Below, one piece after another: positions 33,745 through 43,170 of a stretch of 64,000 bases of DNA. The notes under the pieces are model-generated. The model had not been told where the DNA came from. It ran no database searches and saw only the letters and a program-made list of their open reading frames with translations. The DNA is from Methylomusa anaerophila (lineage in GTDB: Bacteria; Bacillota; Negativicutes; Sporomusales; Sporomusaceae): NCBI RefSeq assembly GCF_003966895.1, contig NZ_AP018449.1, forward strand, positions 1,484,001-1,548,000. Direction: 5' to 3'. Position numbers and translations under genes: made by a program. How positions within the stretch are numbered: position 1 is the first letter of the stretch; each line of letters opens with the position of its first letter.

Positions 33745-34614
33745 ATGAATTCCTTGAAAACAACCATCTTGTTAGCCGCTTTAACGGGGTTATTGATGGC
33801 TATTGGCAGTTTGTTCGGCGGTACTCAAGGCATGATGTTGATGTTTGTGATTTCTATTGTGATGAATTTTGCAAGCTTTTGGTTCAGTGATAAAATTGTA
33901 CTCAGCATGTATGGCGCCCGGGAGGTTACTCCTCAAGACGCCCCCGACCTTATCCGGATGGTTTCCGGCCTTGCCCAGAAAGCTAAAATGCCGATGCCCA
34001 GGGTATACATCATGGATGCCGACGTTCCCAACGCATTTGCAACCGGGCGGGATCCGGAGCACGGTGTAGTGGCTGTCACTACCGGAATTATGCGCGCTTT
34101 ATCCTATGAGGAATTGGAAGGCGTTGTTGCCCATGAACTGTCGCATATCAAAAATCGCGATACCCTGATAAGCACCATTGTAGCTACTATTGCCGGCGTT
34201 ATAACCATGATTGCCAATATAGCCCAGTGGAGTGCAATCTTTGGCATGGGCCGGAGTGATAATGAAGAGGGCGGTGGAATTGGCGGTATTGTCGAGTTTC
34301 TGTTTCTTGTCGTGCTGGCGCCGTTGGCGGCAACACTTATTCAGCTTGGTATTTCCCGTTCCCGGGAGTATGAAGCGGATGAAACCGGCGGTATTATCTC
34401 CGGAAAACCGCTGGCATTAGCCAGTGCCTTGCGAAAGATAGAGTACTACGCTCAGCATAGAACCATGCCTGAGGCCACTCCGGCTACGTCCCATATGTTT
34501 ATTGTTAACCCGCTTAGTGGTGCGGGAAGCTGGATGGTTAGCTTATTCAGCACCCACCCGGCCACTGAGCAGCGCATCGCCAAGCTGGAAGAACTGGCCC
34601 GCAAAGTACGGTAG
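33745..34614 (+). CDS. htpX: zinc metalloprotease HtpX
   Basis: A 289-residue M48 membrane protease that degrades misfolded membrane proteins. Two N-terminal helices (about 4-22, 28-46), then the zinc site HELSH (130-134), two more hydrophobic segments, and [11 protein letters not shown] carrying the third ligand Glu. CTCGGAGGTG precedes the ATG. The Mn-type riboswitch with terminator upstream predicts expression rising with Mn2+. Terminator at 34635 follows. Confidence 0.93.
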   Translation: MNSLKTTILLAALTGLLMAIGSLFGGTQGMMLMFVISIVMNFASFWFSDKIVLSMYGAREVTPQDAPDLIRMVSGLAQKAKMPMPRVYIMDADVPNAFATGRDPEHGVVAVTTGIMRALSYEELEGVVAHELSHIKNRDTLISTIVATIAGVITMIANIAQWSAIFGMGRSDNEEGGGIGGIVEFLFLVVLAPLAATLIQLGISRSREYEADETGGIISGKPLALASALRKIEYYAQHRTMPEATPATSHMFIVNPLSGAGSWMVSLFSTHPATEQRIAKLEELARKVR

Positions 34615-34634
34615 ATTCGCAAATTAAGAAAGAC

Positions 34635-34671
34635 GACGCGAAGCGTTTCCGAAAATGCTTCGCGTCTTTTT
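34635..34671 (+). terminator. htpX terminator
   Basis: GACGCGAAGC and GCTTCGCGTC are perfect 10-base arms followed by TTTTT. Confidence 0.92.
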
Positions 34672-35121
34672 AATTTGCCGGCAACCCGCCGCCGGACGCT
34701 GAAGTTATTTACTATACAAAAGGAATGGTGATCAAGTGTACGATTACGTGTACGCAATATGTCCATTTTCGCTAAACAACTGTGCCTGATAACCAGCACC
34801 GATTATCCGCCTGACCGGACAAGCCTTATATATTCACGGATTGCTAATCGGGGTATTAAAAAAATATAATTGGCATATTTCTTGCGTAAAAATTGTAACA
34901 AGCAGACCGATTAGGAAAACAATGCGATTTTCTGTAAAACCGCGTTGCTTTAACGCAATTTTTAGCAATTTTTGATCTCTCTTTGATACTTTCTTTTTAC
35001 AAAAATATACAGGCAAATCTATTTATAATGTTTTTAAACACCGTATTACCTGATTTATCTTTTTCAGGACAGGACAATTAAAATATCCTTACCATGTATG
35101 GTTGGTATGGCTTGGTCCAAA
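34672..35121. other. intergenic region without clear gene
   Basis: AT-rich from about 34840. A 60-residue minus-strand frame at 34834-35016 contains one hydrophobic stretch but has no ribosome binding site. I see no RNA gene or mobile element here. Confidence 0.4.
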
Positions 35122-35157
35122 GTATAAAACAACAAGACGGCTTACGCCGCCCTGTTG
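35122..35157 (-). terminator. terminator of the 45-residue ORF
   Basis: On the minus strand CAACAGGGCGGC and GCCGTCTTGTTG flank GTAA and are followed by TTTTA. The two arm mismatches become G-U pairs only in the minus-strand RNA, which fixes the direction. Confidence 0.8.
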
Positions 35158-35177
35158 AAAAGTCTAAAGTCTATGGA

Positions 35178-35315
35178 TTATTTTTTGGTAGTCGTCAGAG
35201 ATTCTTGCTTTGGAAGTCTTTCGGTGCTTGCTGGAACAGTTTTTGTGGTGGTAGTTTGATTGGATTGGTTCTTGTTTTTATTGCTTAAACTGCCAGGTAG
35301 ATCCTTAAATCCCAT
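35178..35315 (-). CDS. 45-residue hydrophilic small protein
   Basis: ATG 35315 is preceded by a near-perfect Shine-Dalgarno GGAGGTGA seven bases away, and the gene ends at its own terminator. The peptide starts MGFKDLPGSLSNKNKNQSNQ and goes on with a Thr-rich stretch and KQESLTTTKK. It has no hydrophobic segment and no cysteine. Low complexity, Asn/Lys/Thr content and the neighbour at 35400 are reminiscent of small spore proteins, but no family is recognised. Confidence 0.6.
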   Translation of the reverse strand: MGFKDLPGSLSNKNKNQSNQTTTTKTVPASTERLPKQESLTTTKK

Positions 35316-35399
35316 AAATTACTCACCTCCAAAATTAGTATTCCCGGAAGGTGAATATATTAAACATTAATGGAATTTTGAACCATCCTCTTGACAAAT

Positions 35400-35510
35400 T
35401 TACTTACACTTTTCGTCTTTTTTAGGTTGCGGGGAAATTTCTTTACCAAAATCAACAGAGGCTTTATTCGTTTTACATCCTTTTCCGCAACGTACATCAT
35501 TTTTGCTCAA
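35400..35510 (-). CDS. 36-residue Cys/Lys-rich small protein
   Basis: TTG 35510 is preceded by CAGGAGGTGA five bases away. The peptide starts MSKNDVRCGKGCKTNKASVD and ends PQPKKDEKCK, with three cysteines. It lies upstream of, and on the same strand as, the 45-residue ORF, with similar Shine-Dalgarno design, so the two may be co-transcribed. Possibly a spore or metal-related microprotein; unproven. Confidence 0.58.
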   Translation of the reverse strand: MSKNDVRCGKGCKTNKASVDFGKEISPQPKKDEKCK

Positions 35511-35582
35511 ATTTATCACCTCCTGTTTTTTAGTGTATCCCAACGAAATGAATTGATGTGTGTCAGTTTTTAGTTATCCAAA

Positions 35583-35622
35583 GATAACTGATGATAACTG
35601 ATAATAACTAAAGATGATAACT
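35583..35622. repeat. phased GATAACT repeats
   Basis: GATAACT occurs at 35583, 35593 and 35616, with AATAACT at 35603, giving a 10-base period for the first three. An inverted AGTTATC at 35572 makes a hairpin with the first copy. Helically phased repeats between two divergent small genes look like a regulator binding cluster. Confidence 0.55.
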
Positions 35623-35640
35623 ATTGAGGCGGCGATGATA

Positions 35641-35829
35641 ATGACGGTGACTAAAATTTTGCCAGTTTATCCAGTTGGCCGGGTGACTTTTCAAAAACGC
35701 GACTATCAGCCCGGCGGCGATGGGACGAAAAAAAGAGCGCCTGAGAGTTTCAAAGATGTTTTGGCCAGAGAATTGGCAATTAAAAATCCAGCAAATAAAC
35801 CGGATAAAAAATTGGATGTATTAGTCTGA
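35641..35829 (+). CDS. 62-residue basic protein of unknown function
   Basis: ATG 35641 lies eight bases after GAGGCGG; an in-frame ATG at 35635 is too close to it. The product (VTKILPVYPVGRVTFQKRDY, then ESFKDVLARELAIKN) is soluble, basic and without cysteines. It is divergent from the small genes at 35400 and 35178. No family recognised. Confidence 0.5.
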   Translation: MTVTKILPVYPVGRVTFQKRDYQPGGDGTKKRAPESFKDVLARELAIKNPANKPDKKLDVLV

Positions 35830-35926
35830 AAAACAAAAAAGTGAAGGATATACCGGTAATTATTATGTCGGTGGAATAACACCGGCATTTTTAATTTTTT
35901 ATGGCTGGCGACCTGACCGGTCCTGC

Positions 35927-36091
35927 CTAGTGGTCTGTAAACCCTAATTCTATAGTGTTCTTGCGAGATCTTTCCCGTCCTGCTTTGTTGTCGTCGGCTT
36001 ACATATTCCCGATATGCGCGCCTCCTCCGCCTCGCAGGACGAAAAATCTCTCGCAATTCATCCTATAGCTTTAGAGTTTACAGACCACTAG
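35927..36091. repeat. 165-bp structured inverted-repeat element
   Basis: Perfect 16-base ends (CTAGTGGTCTGTAAAC at 35927 and its complement ending 36091) enclose further inverted blocks (CTATAG; TTGCGAGA; GTCCTGC) and a central hairpin around CATATTCCCGATATG. No ORF. The design resembles the element at 45830-45952. It could be a MITE-like or REP-like repeat, or an RNA. Confidence 0.7.
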
Positions 36092-36240
36092 CGGCCTATG
36101 TTAAAATATGTTAATATTTACGCCTTTTTATTGTCAATGAAATCAAAATCAAGTAATATAAAAAATGGGAAACTAATGGAACGAAATAAGTTTCCGGCAG
36201 GAGAACATTGTAGTAAGGATTGTAGCAAGGGGGGACGAAA

Positions 36241-36807
36241 ATGAAAGAGCGTATCCTCAAAACTGCGGCCGAGGAGATGAATGAACGAGGCGTTAAATTT
36301 ACCGTGGATGCTGTTGCTGCCCGTCTTGGAATCAGTAAAAAAACCTTGTATCAGTATTTTGAGTCTAAGGATCATTTAATCGCCAGTATTGTGGATGCGG
36401 CCATAGTTGACATGGCAAACCAAAAGGCTGAAATCATGAACAGCAACAAAGATTTTGTCAGTAAACTAGCGGCTATCGTCACTGTTGAACCAAAAATCTT
36501 CGGTAAAGTACACGATTGGGTCCTGGAGGATATTAAGCGGCACCGGCCTGAGGATTGGGAGCGCATCACCTGTTTTCGCAGGGAAAGAACCCAGGCAATG
36601 GCCAAGATACTGGAAGAGGGGATAGCCGGCGGCCATATCCGCAGGATTAACACGGCGGTGGCGGCGCAGATGTTATGCAGTGCGGTGGGTGAATTTCTGG
36701 AATACGGCTTCCTGGCCGAAAACAATATTAGTTTTACGGATGCGCTTCAGGCACTGACCGATATATTTCTTTACGGTGTCTTGACTGAAAAACCGGCATT
36801 AGAATAG
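36241..36807 (+). CDS. TetR-family regulator of the second RND operon
   Basis: 188 residues: HTH with FTVDAVAARLGISKKTLYQY F and a TetR ligand domain. AAGGGGGG precedes ATG 36241. It directly precedes the MFP and RND genes on the same strand and probably represses them and itself. It is clearly related to the orphan TetR at 12374-12937. Confidence 0.9.
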   Translation: MKERILKTAAEEMNERGVKFTVDAVAARLGISKKTLYQYFESKDHLIASIVDAAIVDMANQKAEIMNSNKDFVSKLAAIVTVEPKIFGKVHDWVLEDIKRHRPEDWERITCFRRERTQAMAKILEEGIAGGHIRRINTAVAAQMLCSAVGEFLEYGFLAENNISFTDALQALTDIFLYGVLTEKPALE

Positions 36808-36855
36808 GGAGAAAACCGGCATTAGATTGCACTAGATTACGAGGGAGGAAAAAAC

Positions 36856-37956
36856 ATGAAAGGATTTCGCTTAAAGTATTGGATCGTTCCTATAACACTG
36901 GTCATTGCCTTAACCGTTGCTTTTGAGACCGGTATCTTATCCTTGAGCCGGGCGCAAAAACAGGTTGCGAGTCCGGAAGTAATGAGTGTTACGGTGAATG
37001 AGGCCCAATTTGTGGGAAAAATGCCGAAACTCAACCTGACCGGCTCTATTGAAGGCGATACGTCGGCGGTCATTAGCGCCAAAATTGCCGGCCGTATCGA
37101 GCAGGTATTAGTGGAAGACGGTCAAGCGGTCACCGCCGGTCAACCGCTTCTTAGGCTTGAAAGCATTGAATTGGCTAATGCGGTAAGAACCAGCAACGAT
37201 GCTCTGCGTAGAGCCCAGGCCAATTATGAAAACGTGGCGAATGATTACCGGCGATATCAGTCCCTGTATGCGCAAAACGCAGTATCGCAACAGACCCTCG
37301 ACGGGGCTGAGACCGATTTAAAGGTGGCCGCGGCTGATCTCTCCAGCGCTAAGGCAGCATTGAGCACCGCCGAAGAACAGCATGCCAATGCGGTAGTCGC
37401 AGCGCCTGTTAACGGGGTTGTGGCCAATAAGGCGGCTGTTATCGGGCAGGTAGTCTCCGCCGGCATGACGCTCATGACGGTTGAGAATATTAGTCAAGTG
37501 TATGCGGTTGTGAATATTGAGCAGAAGGATCTGGCTGCGGTTAAGCCCGGGGTGGAGGCGGAAGTCACTGTAGATACCTATCCGGGACAAGCCTTTACCG
37601 GCAAAGTGGAGATAATGAACCCGGCGGCGGCAGTGGCCAACCGTATGTATCGCACGAAAATCAGGCTTGACAATACTGACGGTTTATTGAAACCGGGAAT
37701 GTTTATCAAAGCGAACATAGTAACAGGTCAGGAAATGCGTGTATTGGCGGTGCCGCAGGCGGCAATTTACCAAAAACAAGGCTTGTATTATGTCTATACC
37801 CTGGAAGACGATAAAGCTGTGCGGCATCAAGTGGAGATCGGCACAGTGATCGGCGACTTGATAGAAATCAAGTCGGGTATTCAGGCGAAGACAATGGTAA
37901 TTACCAGCAATGTTAACAAACTAAAAGACGGCGATACCGTTCAGGTCACCCGCTAA
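36856..37956 (+). CDS. RND membrane-fusion protein
   Basis: A 366-residue periplasmic adaptor with N-terminal anchor (about 10-28), lipoyl half motifs (KIAGRIEQVLVEDGQAVTAG and ANKAAVIGQVVSAGMTLM), a helical hairpin rich in Ala/Gln, and beta-barrel domains. GAGGGAGG precedes the ATG. It lies 24 bases upstream of the RND gene. Confidence 0.92.
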   Translation: MKGFRLKYWIVPITLVIALTVAFETGILSLSRAQKQVASPEVMSVTVNEAQFVGKMPKLNLTGSIEGDTSAVISAKIAGRIEQVLVEDGQAVTAGQPLLRLESIELANAVRTSNDALRRAQANYENVANDYRRYQSLYAQNAVSQQTLDGAETDLKVAAADLSSAKAALSTAEEQHANAVVAAPVNGVVANKAAVIGQVVSAGMTLMTVENISQVYAVVNIEQKDLAAVKPGVEAEVTVDTYPGQAFTGKVEIMNPAAAVANRMYRTKIRLDNTDGLLKPGMFIKANIVTGQEMRVLAVPQAAIYQKQGLYYVYTLEDDKAVRHQVEIGTVIGDLIEIKSGIQAKTMVITSNVNKLKDGDTVQVTR

Positions 37957-37980
37957 TAGGGTGGGGAGGAAAAAACTGTT

Positions 37981-40900
37981 ATGATACTTGCCGATATAAG
38001 TCTTAAACGACCGGTTTTCGCCACGGTAACCATTCTGGCCCTTATTACCCTGGGCTTCGTTAGTTATCTGTCCCTTAATATAGACGAGTGGCCTAATGTA
38101 GAATTCCCATTCGTCACTGTTCAGGTAGTCTATACAGGCGCCGGCCCGGAACAAGTGGACAGCAAAATTACCCAAAGAGTGGAAGAAGCGGTAGGTTCCT
38201 GTTCCGGAGTTAAACACATTACCTCTGTCGCCCGGGAAGGAGTATCTACTACTACCGTTGAATTCTCGCTGGAAACCAACCCGGCCACGGCGACGCAGGA
38301 TGTGCGGGATAAAATCGGCCGGATCCGCGGGGATTTGCCGCAAGATGCCGAAGAACCCATCATCATGCGGTTCGACCCGACTGAGGAGCCGGTTGTGTCC
38401 GTAGCCATTACCGGCAACCAAAGTATTCGGGAGCTTACCAAACTAAATGAAGACGTGATCAAAAGACGCTTGGAAACTATCAGCGGCGTAGGTTCTATCG
38501 ATATCCAGGGGGGACTGAAGCGGGAAATACATATTGATTTGGATAAAGACAAAATTGCTGCTTACGGGCTGAGTATTTCGGAAATCGCCAATAGTCTGAA
38601 ACAGGAAAACCTGGAAGTACCCGGCGGCAAGCTGACTAAGGGCGAGCGGGAAGTAACCATGCGCACCATGGGAAACATGCCGTCCGCGCAGGAGTTTTTG
38701 AAGGCGCCGCTGGCCCGGCGTGACGGGGTGCAAATTTACGTGGATAATGTCGCGAACGTAGGCGACGTTACCGAAGAAGCGGAGTCGGTTGCCAAGTTTA
38801 ACGGAAAACCGGCTATAGGCCTGGATATTATAAAACAATCCGGTTCAAATACCGTTCAGGTGGCTGAGAATGTTAAGCAGGTGGTAGCGCAGCTTCGGCA
38901 GGAGATGCCGCCCGGAGTCGAACTTACTGTGGTGAGGGATAACTCCAAGTATATCAGGGAATCCATCGGCGACCTTGTTTCTAACTTGATCATTTGCAGC
39001 TTGTTGGCTATTGCCATTGTTTTTGTCTTTTTGGCCGACTGGCGCAGTACAATGATTGCGGCGATTGCCATACCGGCATCCATTATCTCCACCTTTTTTA
39101 CTATGAAGCTATTGGGTTACAGTCTCAATACCATGTCGCTTATGGCTTTGTCCCTGGCCATTGGCCTTTTGATTGATGACGCCATCGTTGTTGTTGAGAA
39201 TATTGTCCGGCATATGGAGATGGGCAAAAACAAATTTCAGGCTGCCGCCGAAGGTACCGCGGAGATTGGTTTGGCCGTAACCGCCACTACTTTTACCTTG
39301 GTGGCGGTGTTTGTACCTGTTGGGATGATGACGGGAATCGTCGGTCAGTTCTTTAAACAATTCGGAATTACTGTTGCCTTCTCCGTGCTGGTTTCCTTGT
39401 TTATAGCTTTTACCCTTACTCCCATGCTGTCAGCCAACTACCTGGATGTGGCGCACCGACAGAAACAGAATCTACTGGGCAGAATGCTTGCTTGGTGGAA
39501 CCAGCGCTTTGACCGGCTGACCGAATCTTACGGCGGGCTTTTAAAGATTGCCCTCAGGCATCGTTTAAAACTGTTGGCACTGGCGCTGATTATGTTTGTA
39601 GGGAGTTTGGCGCTAACGCCGCTGCTTGGTTCCACTTTCATCAGCCGTACAGATAATGGCGAGTTTACGGTAGCTGTTGATGTGGAGCCTGGCACCAGCG
39701 TAGCAGGGGCCGCAGCCTTAGCCGACCGCATGGCGGAAATTATCAAAGAGACGCCGGAGGTTGTGCTGACTTACGGCACCGCTAGCGTCGAAACCATAAG
39801 TTTGTTTGTTAAGATTAAAGATAAGAATGACCGCCAGCGCAGTATGACTGCAATCACAGCCGACCTGAGAGAAAAATTGAACGCCATACCCAATGTGAAA
39901 GTCAGTATTTTGCAGCGATCAGGCGTTGGGGAAGAAAAACCCGTACAGATTGTTGCAGGCGGGGATGACATTAATGTTCTCAATGAAATGGCCGAACAGG
40001 CCCAGCGGATAATGGAAAACACCCCGGGCGCAGTAGATGTGGTATCCACGTTTAAACCAGGCAAACCGGATATTCAAGTCACGGTCGACCGGGAACGGGC
40101 AGCCGATTTAGGAGTATCCACCGGTAATATCGCCGACACGCTGAGCACCATGTTTAACGGACTGACCGTCAGCCGGTTTAAAGACGGCGATGACCAGTAT
40201 GACGTAAAGATCCGCCTGCAGGAAGGCGACAGAAGGGGCATGGATGATCTGTCCGGAATCTATTTAAACAGCCAGTACAAGGACAGTCAGGGCAAATCGG
40301 TGCTGGTGCCTTTATCTCAGGTTACGGAACCGGTATTCGGCACCACTCCCAGCCAGATCAACCGGTATGACCGGCAAAAGGAGATCCGGTTGACGGCCAA
40401 CCTGGAAGGTACATCCCTGGGAGAATTTAATAACTCCTTCTTTAATGAAATCAAAAAAATCAATATACCGCCAGGGTATAAGCTGGGGGCTGTCGGTGAG
40501 TCGGAACGGATGGGGGAAACCTTTACCAGTATGGTTATGGCCCTGTTCTTATCAGTTGCGTTTATTTTCTTCGTGCTGGCGGCTCAATTCGAAAGCTATA
40601 TCGATCCTTTCGCCATTATGCTGTCCTTGCCTCTGGCCATCATTGGCGCAATTTTAGGCCTGTTGGTGATGCGCAGCGATCTCAGTATTATGTCCATGAT
40701 CGGTATCGTCATGCTTATGGGACTGGTAACCAAAAACGCCATTTTGCTGATTGACTTTGCCAAACAGCGGCGGGCGCAGGGCGTTGAACGGGATACGGCA
40801 CTGGTAGAGGCGGCCGTCATCCGTATGCGGCCAATCATGATGACAACTGCCGCCATGATATTCGGCATGCTGCCGCTGGCAACAGGATTCGGACCCGGCG

Positions 40901-41061
40901 CGGAGATACGCGCTCCCATGGCGCATGCCATTATCGGCGGCCTGGTTACTTCGACAATTCTCACCTTGGTTATTGTTCCGGTAGTATATTCGCTAATGGA
41001 TGATTTAAAAGGGGTCTGGCAAAGGTTTAACTTTAAGTTAAAAAAGACGACAACAGCCTAG
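37981..41061 (+). CDS. RND efflux transporter, AcrB/MexB-like permease
   Basis: A 1026-residue proton-driven pump. It starts MILADISLKRPVFATVTILA as in HAE1 pumps, has AIGLLIDDAIVVVENIVRHM in helix 4 (paired aspartates) and GLVTKNAILLIDFAKQRRAQ in the C-terminal half. With the MFP it forms a multidrug-type export system; an outer-membrane channel is not encoded nearby. GTGGGGAGG precedes the ATG. Confidence 0.94.
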   Translation: MILADISLKRPVFATVTILALITLGFVSYLSLNIDEWPNVEFPFVTVQVVYTGAGPEQVDSKITQRVEEAVGSCSGVKHITSVAREGVSTTTVEFSLETNPATATQDVRDKIGRIRGDLPQDAEEPIIMRFDPTEEPVVSVAITGNQSIRELTKLNEDVIKRRLETISGVGSIDIQGGLKREIHIDLDKDKIAAYGLSISEIANSLKQENLEVPGGKLTKGEREVTMRTMGNMPSAQEFLKAPLARRDGVQIYVDNVANVGDVTEEAESVAKFNGKPAIGLDIIKQSGSNTVQVAENVKQVVAQLRQEMPPGVELTVVRDNSKYIRESIGDLVSNLIICSLLAIAIVFVFLADWRSTMIAAIAIPASIISTFFTMKLLGYSLNTMSLMALSLAIGLLIDDAIVVVENIVRHMEMGKNKFQAAAEGTAEIGLAVTATTFTLVAVFVPVGMMTGIVGQFFKQFGITVAFSVLVSLFIAFTLTPMLSANYLDVAHRQKQNLLGRMLAWWNQRFDRLTESYGGLLKIALRHRLKLLALALIMFVGSLALTPLLGSTFISRTDNGEFTVAVDVEPGTSVAGAAALADRMAEIIKETPEVVLTYGTASVETISLFVKIKDKNDRQRSMTAITADLREKLNAIPNVKVSILQRSGVGEEKPVQIVAGGDDINVLNEMAEQAQRIMENTPGAVDVVSTFKPGKPDIQVTVDRERAADLGVSTGNIADTLSTMFNGLTVSRFKDGDDQYDVKIRLQEGDRRGMDDLSGIYLNSQYKDSQGKSVLVPLSQVTEPVFGTTPSQINRYDRQKEIRLTANLEGTSLGEFNNSFFNEIKKINIPPGYKLGAVGESERMGETFTSMVMALFLSVAFIFFVLAAQFESYIDPFAIMLSLPLAIIGAILGLLVMRSDLSIMSMIGIVMLMGLVTKNAILLIDFAKQRRAQGVERDTALVEAAVIRMRPIMMTTAAMIFGMLPLATGFGPGAEIRAPMAHAIIGGLVTSTILTLVIVPVVYSLMDDLKGVWQRFNFKLKKTTTA

Positions 41062-41105
41062 CAAAAAGAGGAAAATTGGGACTTGGCGCGAATATATATA
41101 TAAAT

Positions 41106-41135
41106 TTGACGAAGAATGATGAATTATGTTGTAAT
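41106..41135 (+). promoter_or_regulatory. promoter of the H-NOX chemoreceptor gene
   Basis: TTGACG (41106-41111) and TGTAAT (41130-41135) are 18 bases apart, about 45 bases before the start codon. Confidence 0.6.
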
Positions 41136-41181
41136 AGCGAGTCCAGCAAGCAGTTATTCTATGCGTGAGGTGTGATACGGC

Positions 41182-42978
41182 ATGAAAGGAACAGTAGTCG
41201 GAACCTGGGTAAGTACGGCCCGCAAAATCTGGGGCGAATCAGTAACAGCTGAGGCCATGAATCATGTAGGTTGGGAAGCAGACAGGATTTTTTTGCCGAC
41301 AGAAGAAATTGAAGACAACAAACCAAAGGAGTTTGCTGCCTTTATCGGCCGCACCACGGGGAAATCAGCGGAAGAAATATGGGTCGCCATAGGCAAAGAC
41401 AATATCAAAACCTTTTCCCGCGCCTATCCCGCCTTCTTTCAGCAGGAAAACCTGTATTCTTTTCTTAGGTCCATGTATGACGTTCATGTGGTTATGGTCA
41501 AACGCCTTCCCGGCGCCAACCCGCCGGAAATCTTAATCAATCCCATTTCCCAATACCAGGCCGTTCTAAGCTACCGTTCCCAGCGGGGTATGCTCAGTTA
41601 TGCCAAAGGTCTTATCGCCGGCGCCGCCGAATACTTTAAGGAAGACATCAAAACAGAAATCATTGAGTCTTCGGCCGGGCACATGAAGATGAAGCTTACT
41701 TTTCCCAAACCGATTACCAGTTCTGTTACCTTTCCCGTCAACAGATTCTTATCCTTTGGCGTTATAAAGAATGTGCCGGCCAAAGTCGGTATTCTGGCGG
41801 CAATCGCCACCCTGATTGTAAACGGCATCTTATCCGTCGCCGGTATTCCGGCGCCACTGTGGTTAGCAATTGTCAACGGAGCTGTTGCCGGGGCTGCTGC
41901 GGCGGTTTTGCTGCGGCCGCTCACCGTCATTCGCGCCGAACTGGATAGTATTTTCAATCATAAATACTATCCGGAGACGACGCTGGTATCCGGCGATGAG
42001 TTTGAAGAAATCATGAACCGTTTAGCCTTGTATAAGAAACGAATTAAGAGCGAGTTTACCGGTTTTAAAGGTATTACCGACGAAATGAATAACTACGGTG
42101 ACGATTTTAACTCCTTGGCGGAACGCATGAAGGATACATCCGGCGAGATCTCGGGAGTTGTCTATGATGTGGCAACCGCGGCTACCAATCAGGCCATGGA
42201 AACGGAAAACGCTGTGGGAATATTAAACGGCAACCTGGAGACACTGCGTACGGTTGTTACCGAGCAGAGCCGGAACAAGCAGCACCTTGAGGCGGCTGTG
42301 GCCGAGATTAATAAAGGGTTTAACGAAGTACAAGCTTCCAGTTCCAAACTGGAAGAGAGTCTCGGCAAATTTGCCGCGGTCAAACGTTCAGCAGAAAATC
42401 TGCAGTCGCAGGCTACCAAGATTAATGAGATTACCGGCATGGTAGCTGCAATTGCCGGTCAAACCAACCTTTTGGCTTTAAACGCGGCGATCGAGGCGGC
42501 CCGGGCCGGCGAGCAAGGCCGGGGCTTTGCCGTAGTGGCCGAAGAGGTCCGTAAGCTGGCCGAGCAGTCTCACCATCATTCCGAGAGCATTTCCAGCGAT
42601 TTAAAGATTCTTATGGATATCATTAGCGGCGTAGTTTCCATGATTGAGGATGAGTATGATATTCTGGCCGCGGAAAGCCGTCAGCTTAATAACGTTGTGA
42701 CCGGAAACCATCGGCATGTGTCCAATATACACCAGGTAGCGGAAAACATTGTGGATATGATCAACAAGTTAGAACAGGAAATGACCGGACTCAACCACGT
42801 ATACGGCAAAATTGAGTCTTTAGCCGCAATTTCGGAGGAGAATTCGGCAGCCAGTGAGGAAGTTAGCGCCTCCGTGCAGGTATATAACGAAAAACTCCAG
42901 AACATGATGGGAAAAATAGTTGAGTTTAAAAAGGTTATTCAGCATTTTGGTGAAGACTTGAATCAGTACCGGACCTAA
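41182..42978 (+). CDS. H-NOX (heme NO/O2-binding) methyl-accepting chemotaxis protein
   Basis: A 598-residue gas-sensing chemoreceptor. Residues 1-180 are an H-NOX domain: MKGTVVGTW start, the heme ligand His102 in DVHVVM, and the YxSxR heme-propionate motif (Tyr131, Ser133, Arg135). Tyr140 is present at the distal-pocket position which in Thermoanaerobacter H-NOX allows stable O2 binding. Two hydrophobic segments follow (about 205-255), then a coiled region and the MCP signalling hairpin ([20 protein letters not shown]). The fusion is known in obligate anaerobes and would steer cells away from O2 or NO. Numbering matches the Thermoanaerobacter protein without gaps. Confidence 0.93.
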   Translation: MKGTVVGTWVSTARKIWGESVTAEAMNHVGWEADRIFLPTEEIEDNKPKEFAAFIGRTTGKSAEEIWVAIGKDNIKTFSRAYPAFFQQENLYSFLRSMYDVHVVMVKRLPGANPPEILINPISQYQAVLSYRSQRGMLSYAKGLIAGAAEYFKEDIKTEIIESSAGHMKMKLTFPKPITSSVTFPVNRFLSFGVIKNVPAKVGILAAIATLIVNGILSVAGIPAPLWLAIVNGAVAGAAAAVLLRPLTVIRAELDSIFNHKYYPETTLVSGDEFEEIMNRLALYKKRIKSEFTGFKGITDEMNNYGDDFNSLAERMKDTSGEISGVVYDVATAATNQAMETENAVGILNGNLETLRTVVTEQSRNKQHLEAAVAEINKGFNEVQASSSKLEESLGKFAAVKRSAENLQSQATKINEITGMVAAIAGQTNLLALNAAIEAARAGEQGRGFAVVAEEVRKLAEQSHHHSESISSDLKILMDIISGVVSMIEDEYDILAAESRQLNNVVTGNHRHVSNIHQVAENIVDMINKLEQEMTGLNHVYGKIESLAAISEENSAASEEVSASVQVYNEKLQNMMGKIVEFKKVIQHFGEDLNQYRT

Positions 42979-43023
42979 TACCTAATTATGGCGTGCCAGC
43001 TAATGCAATTACTATTCAGCCTG

Positions 43024-43049
43024 AGGCGGGGATACTAGCCCCGCCTTTT
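43024..43049 (+). terminator. terminator after the H-NOX gene
   Basis: AGGCGGGG and CCCCGCCT arms around GATACTAG, followed by TTTTG. Confidence 0.88.
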
Positions 43050-43170
43050 GCTGTTATTCACTGAAAGTGACTAAAAATGAGAAAATGAGGAAATGAAAAA
43101 ATGAGTAAGAATGAAAAATTGTTAATTTTGTGATATTATTCCTTATAGAGCAATATGACGGAGGTCAGGT

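Noticed and set aside
34834..35016. 60-residue minus-strand frame with one hydrophobic stretch
   Set aside because: No usable start site or ribosome binding site.
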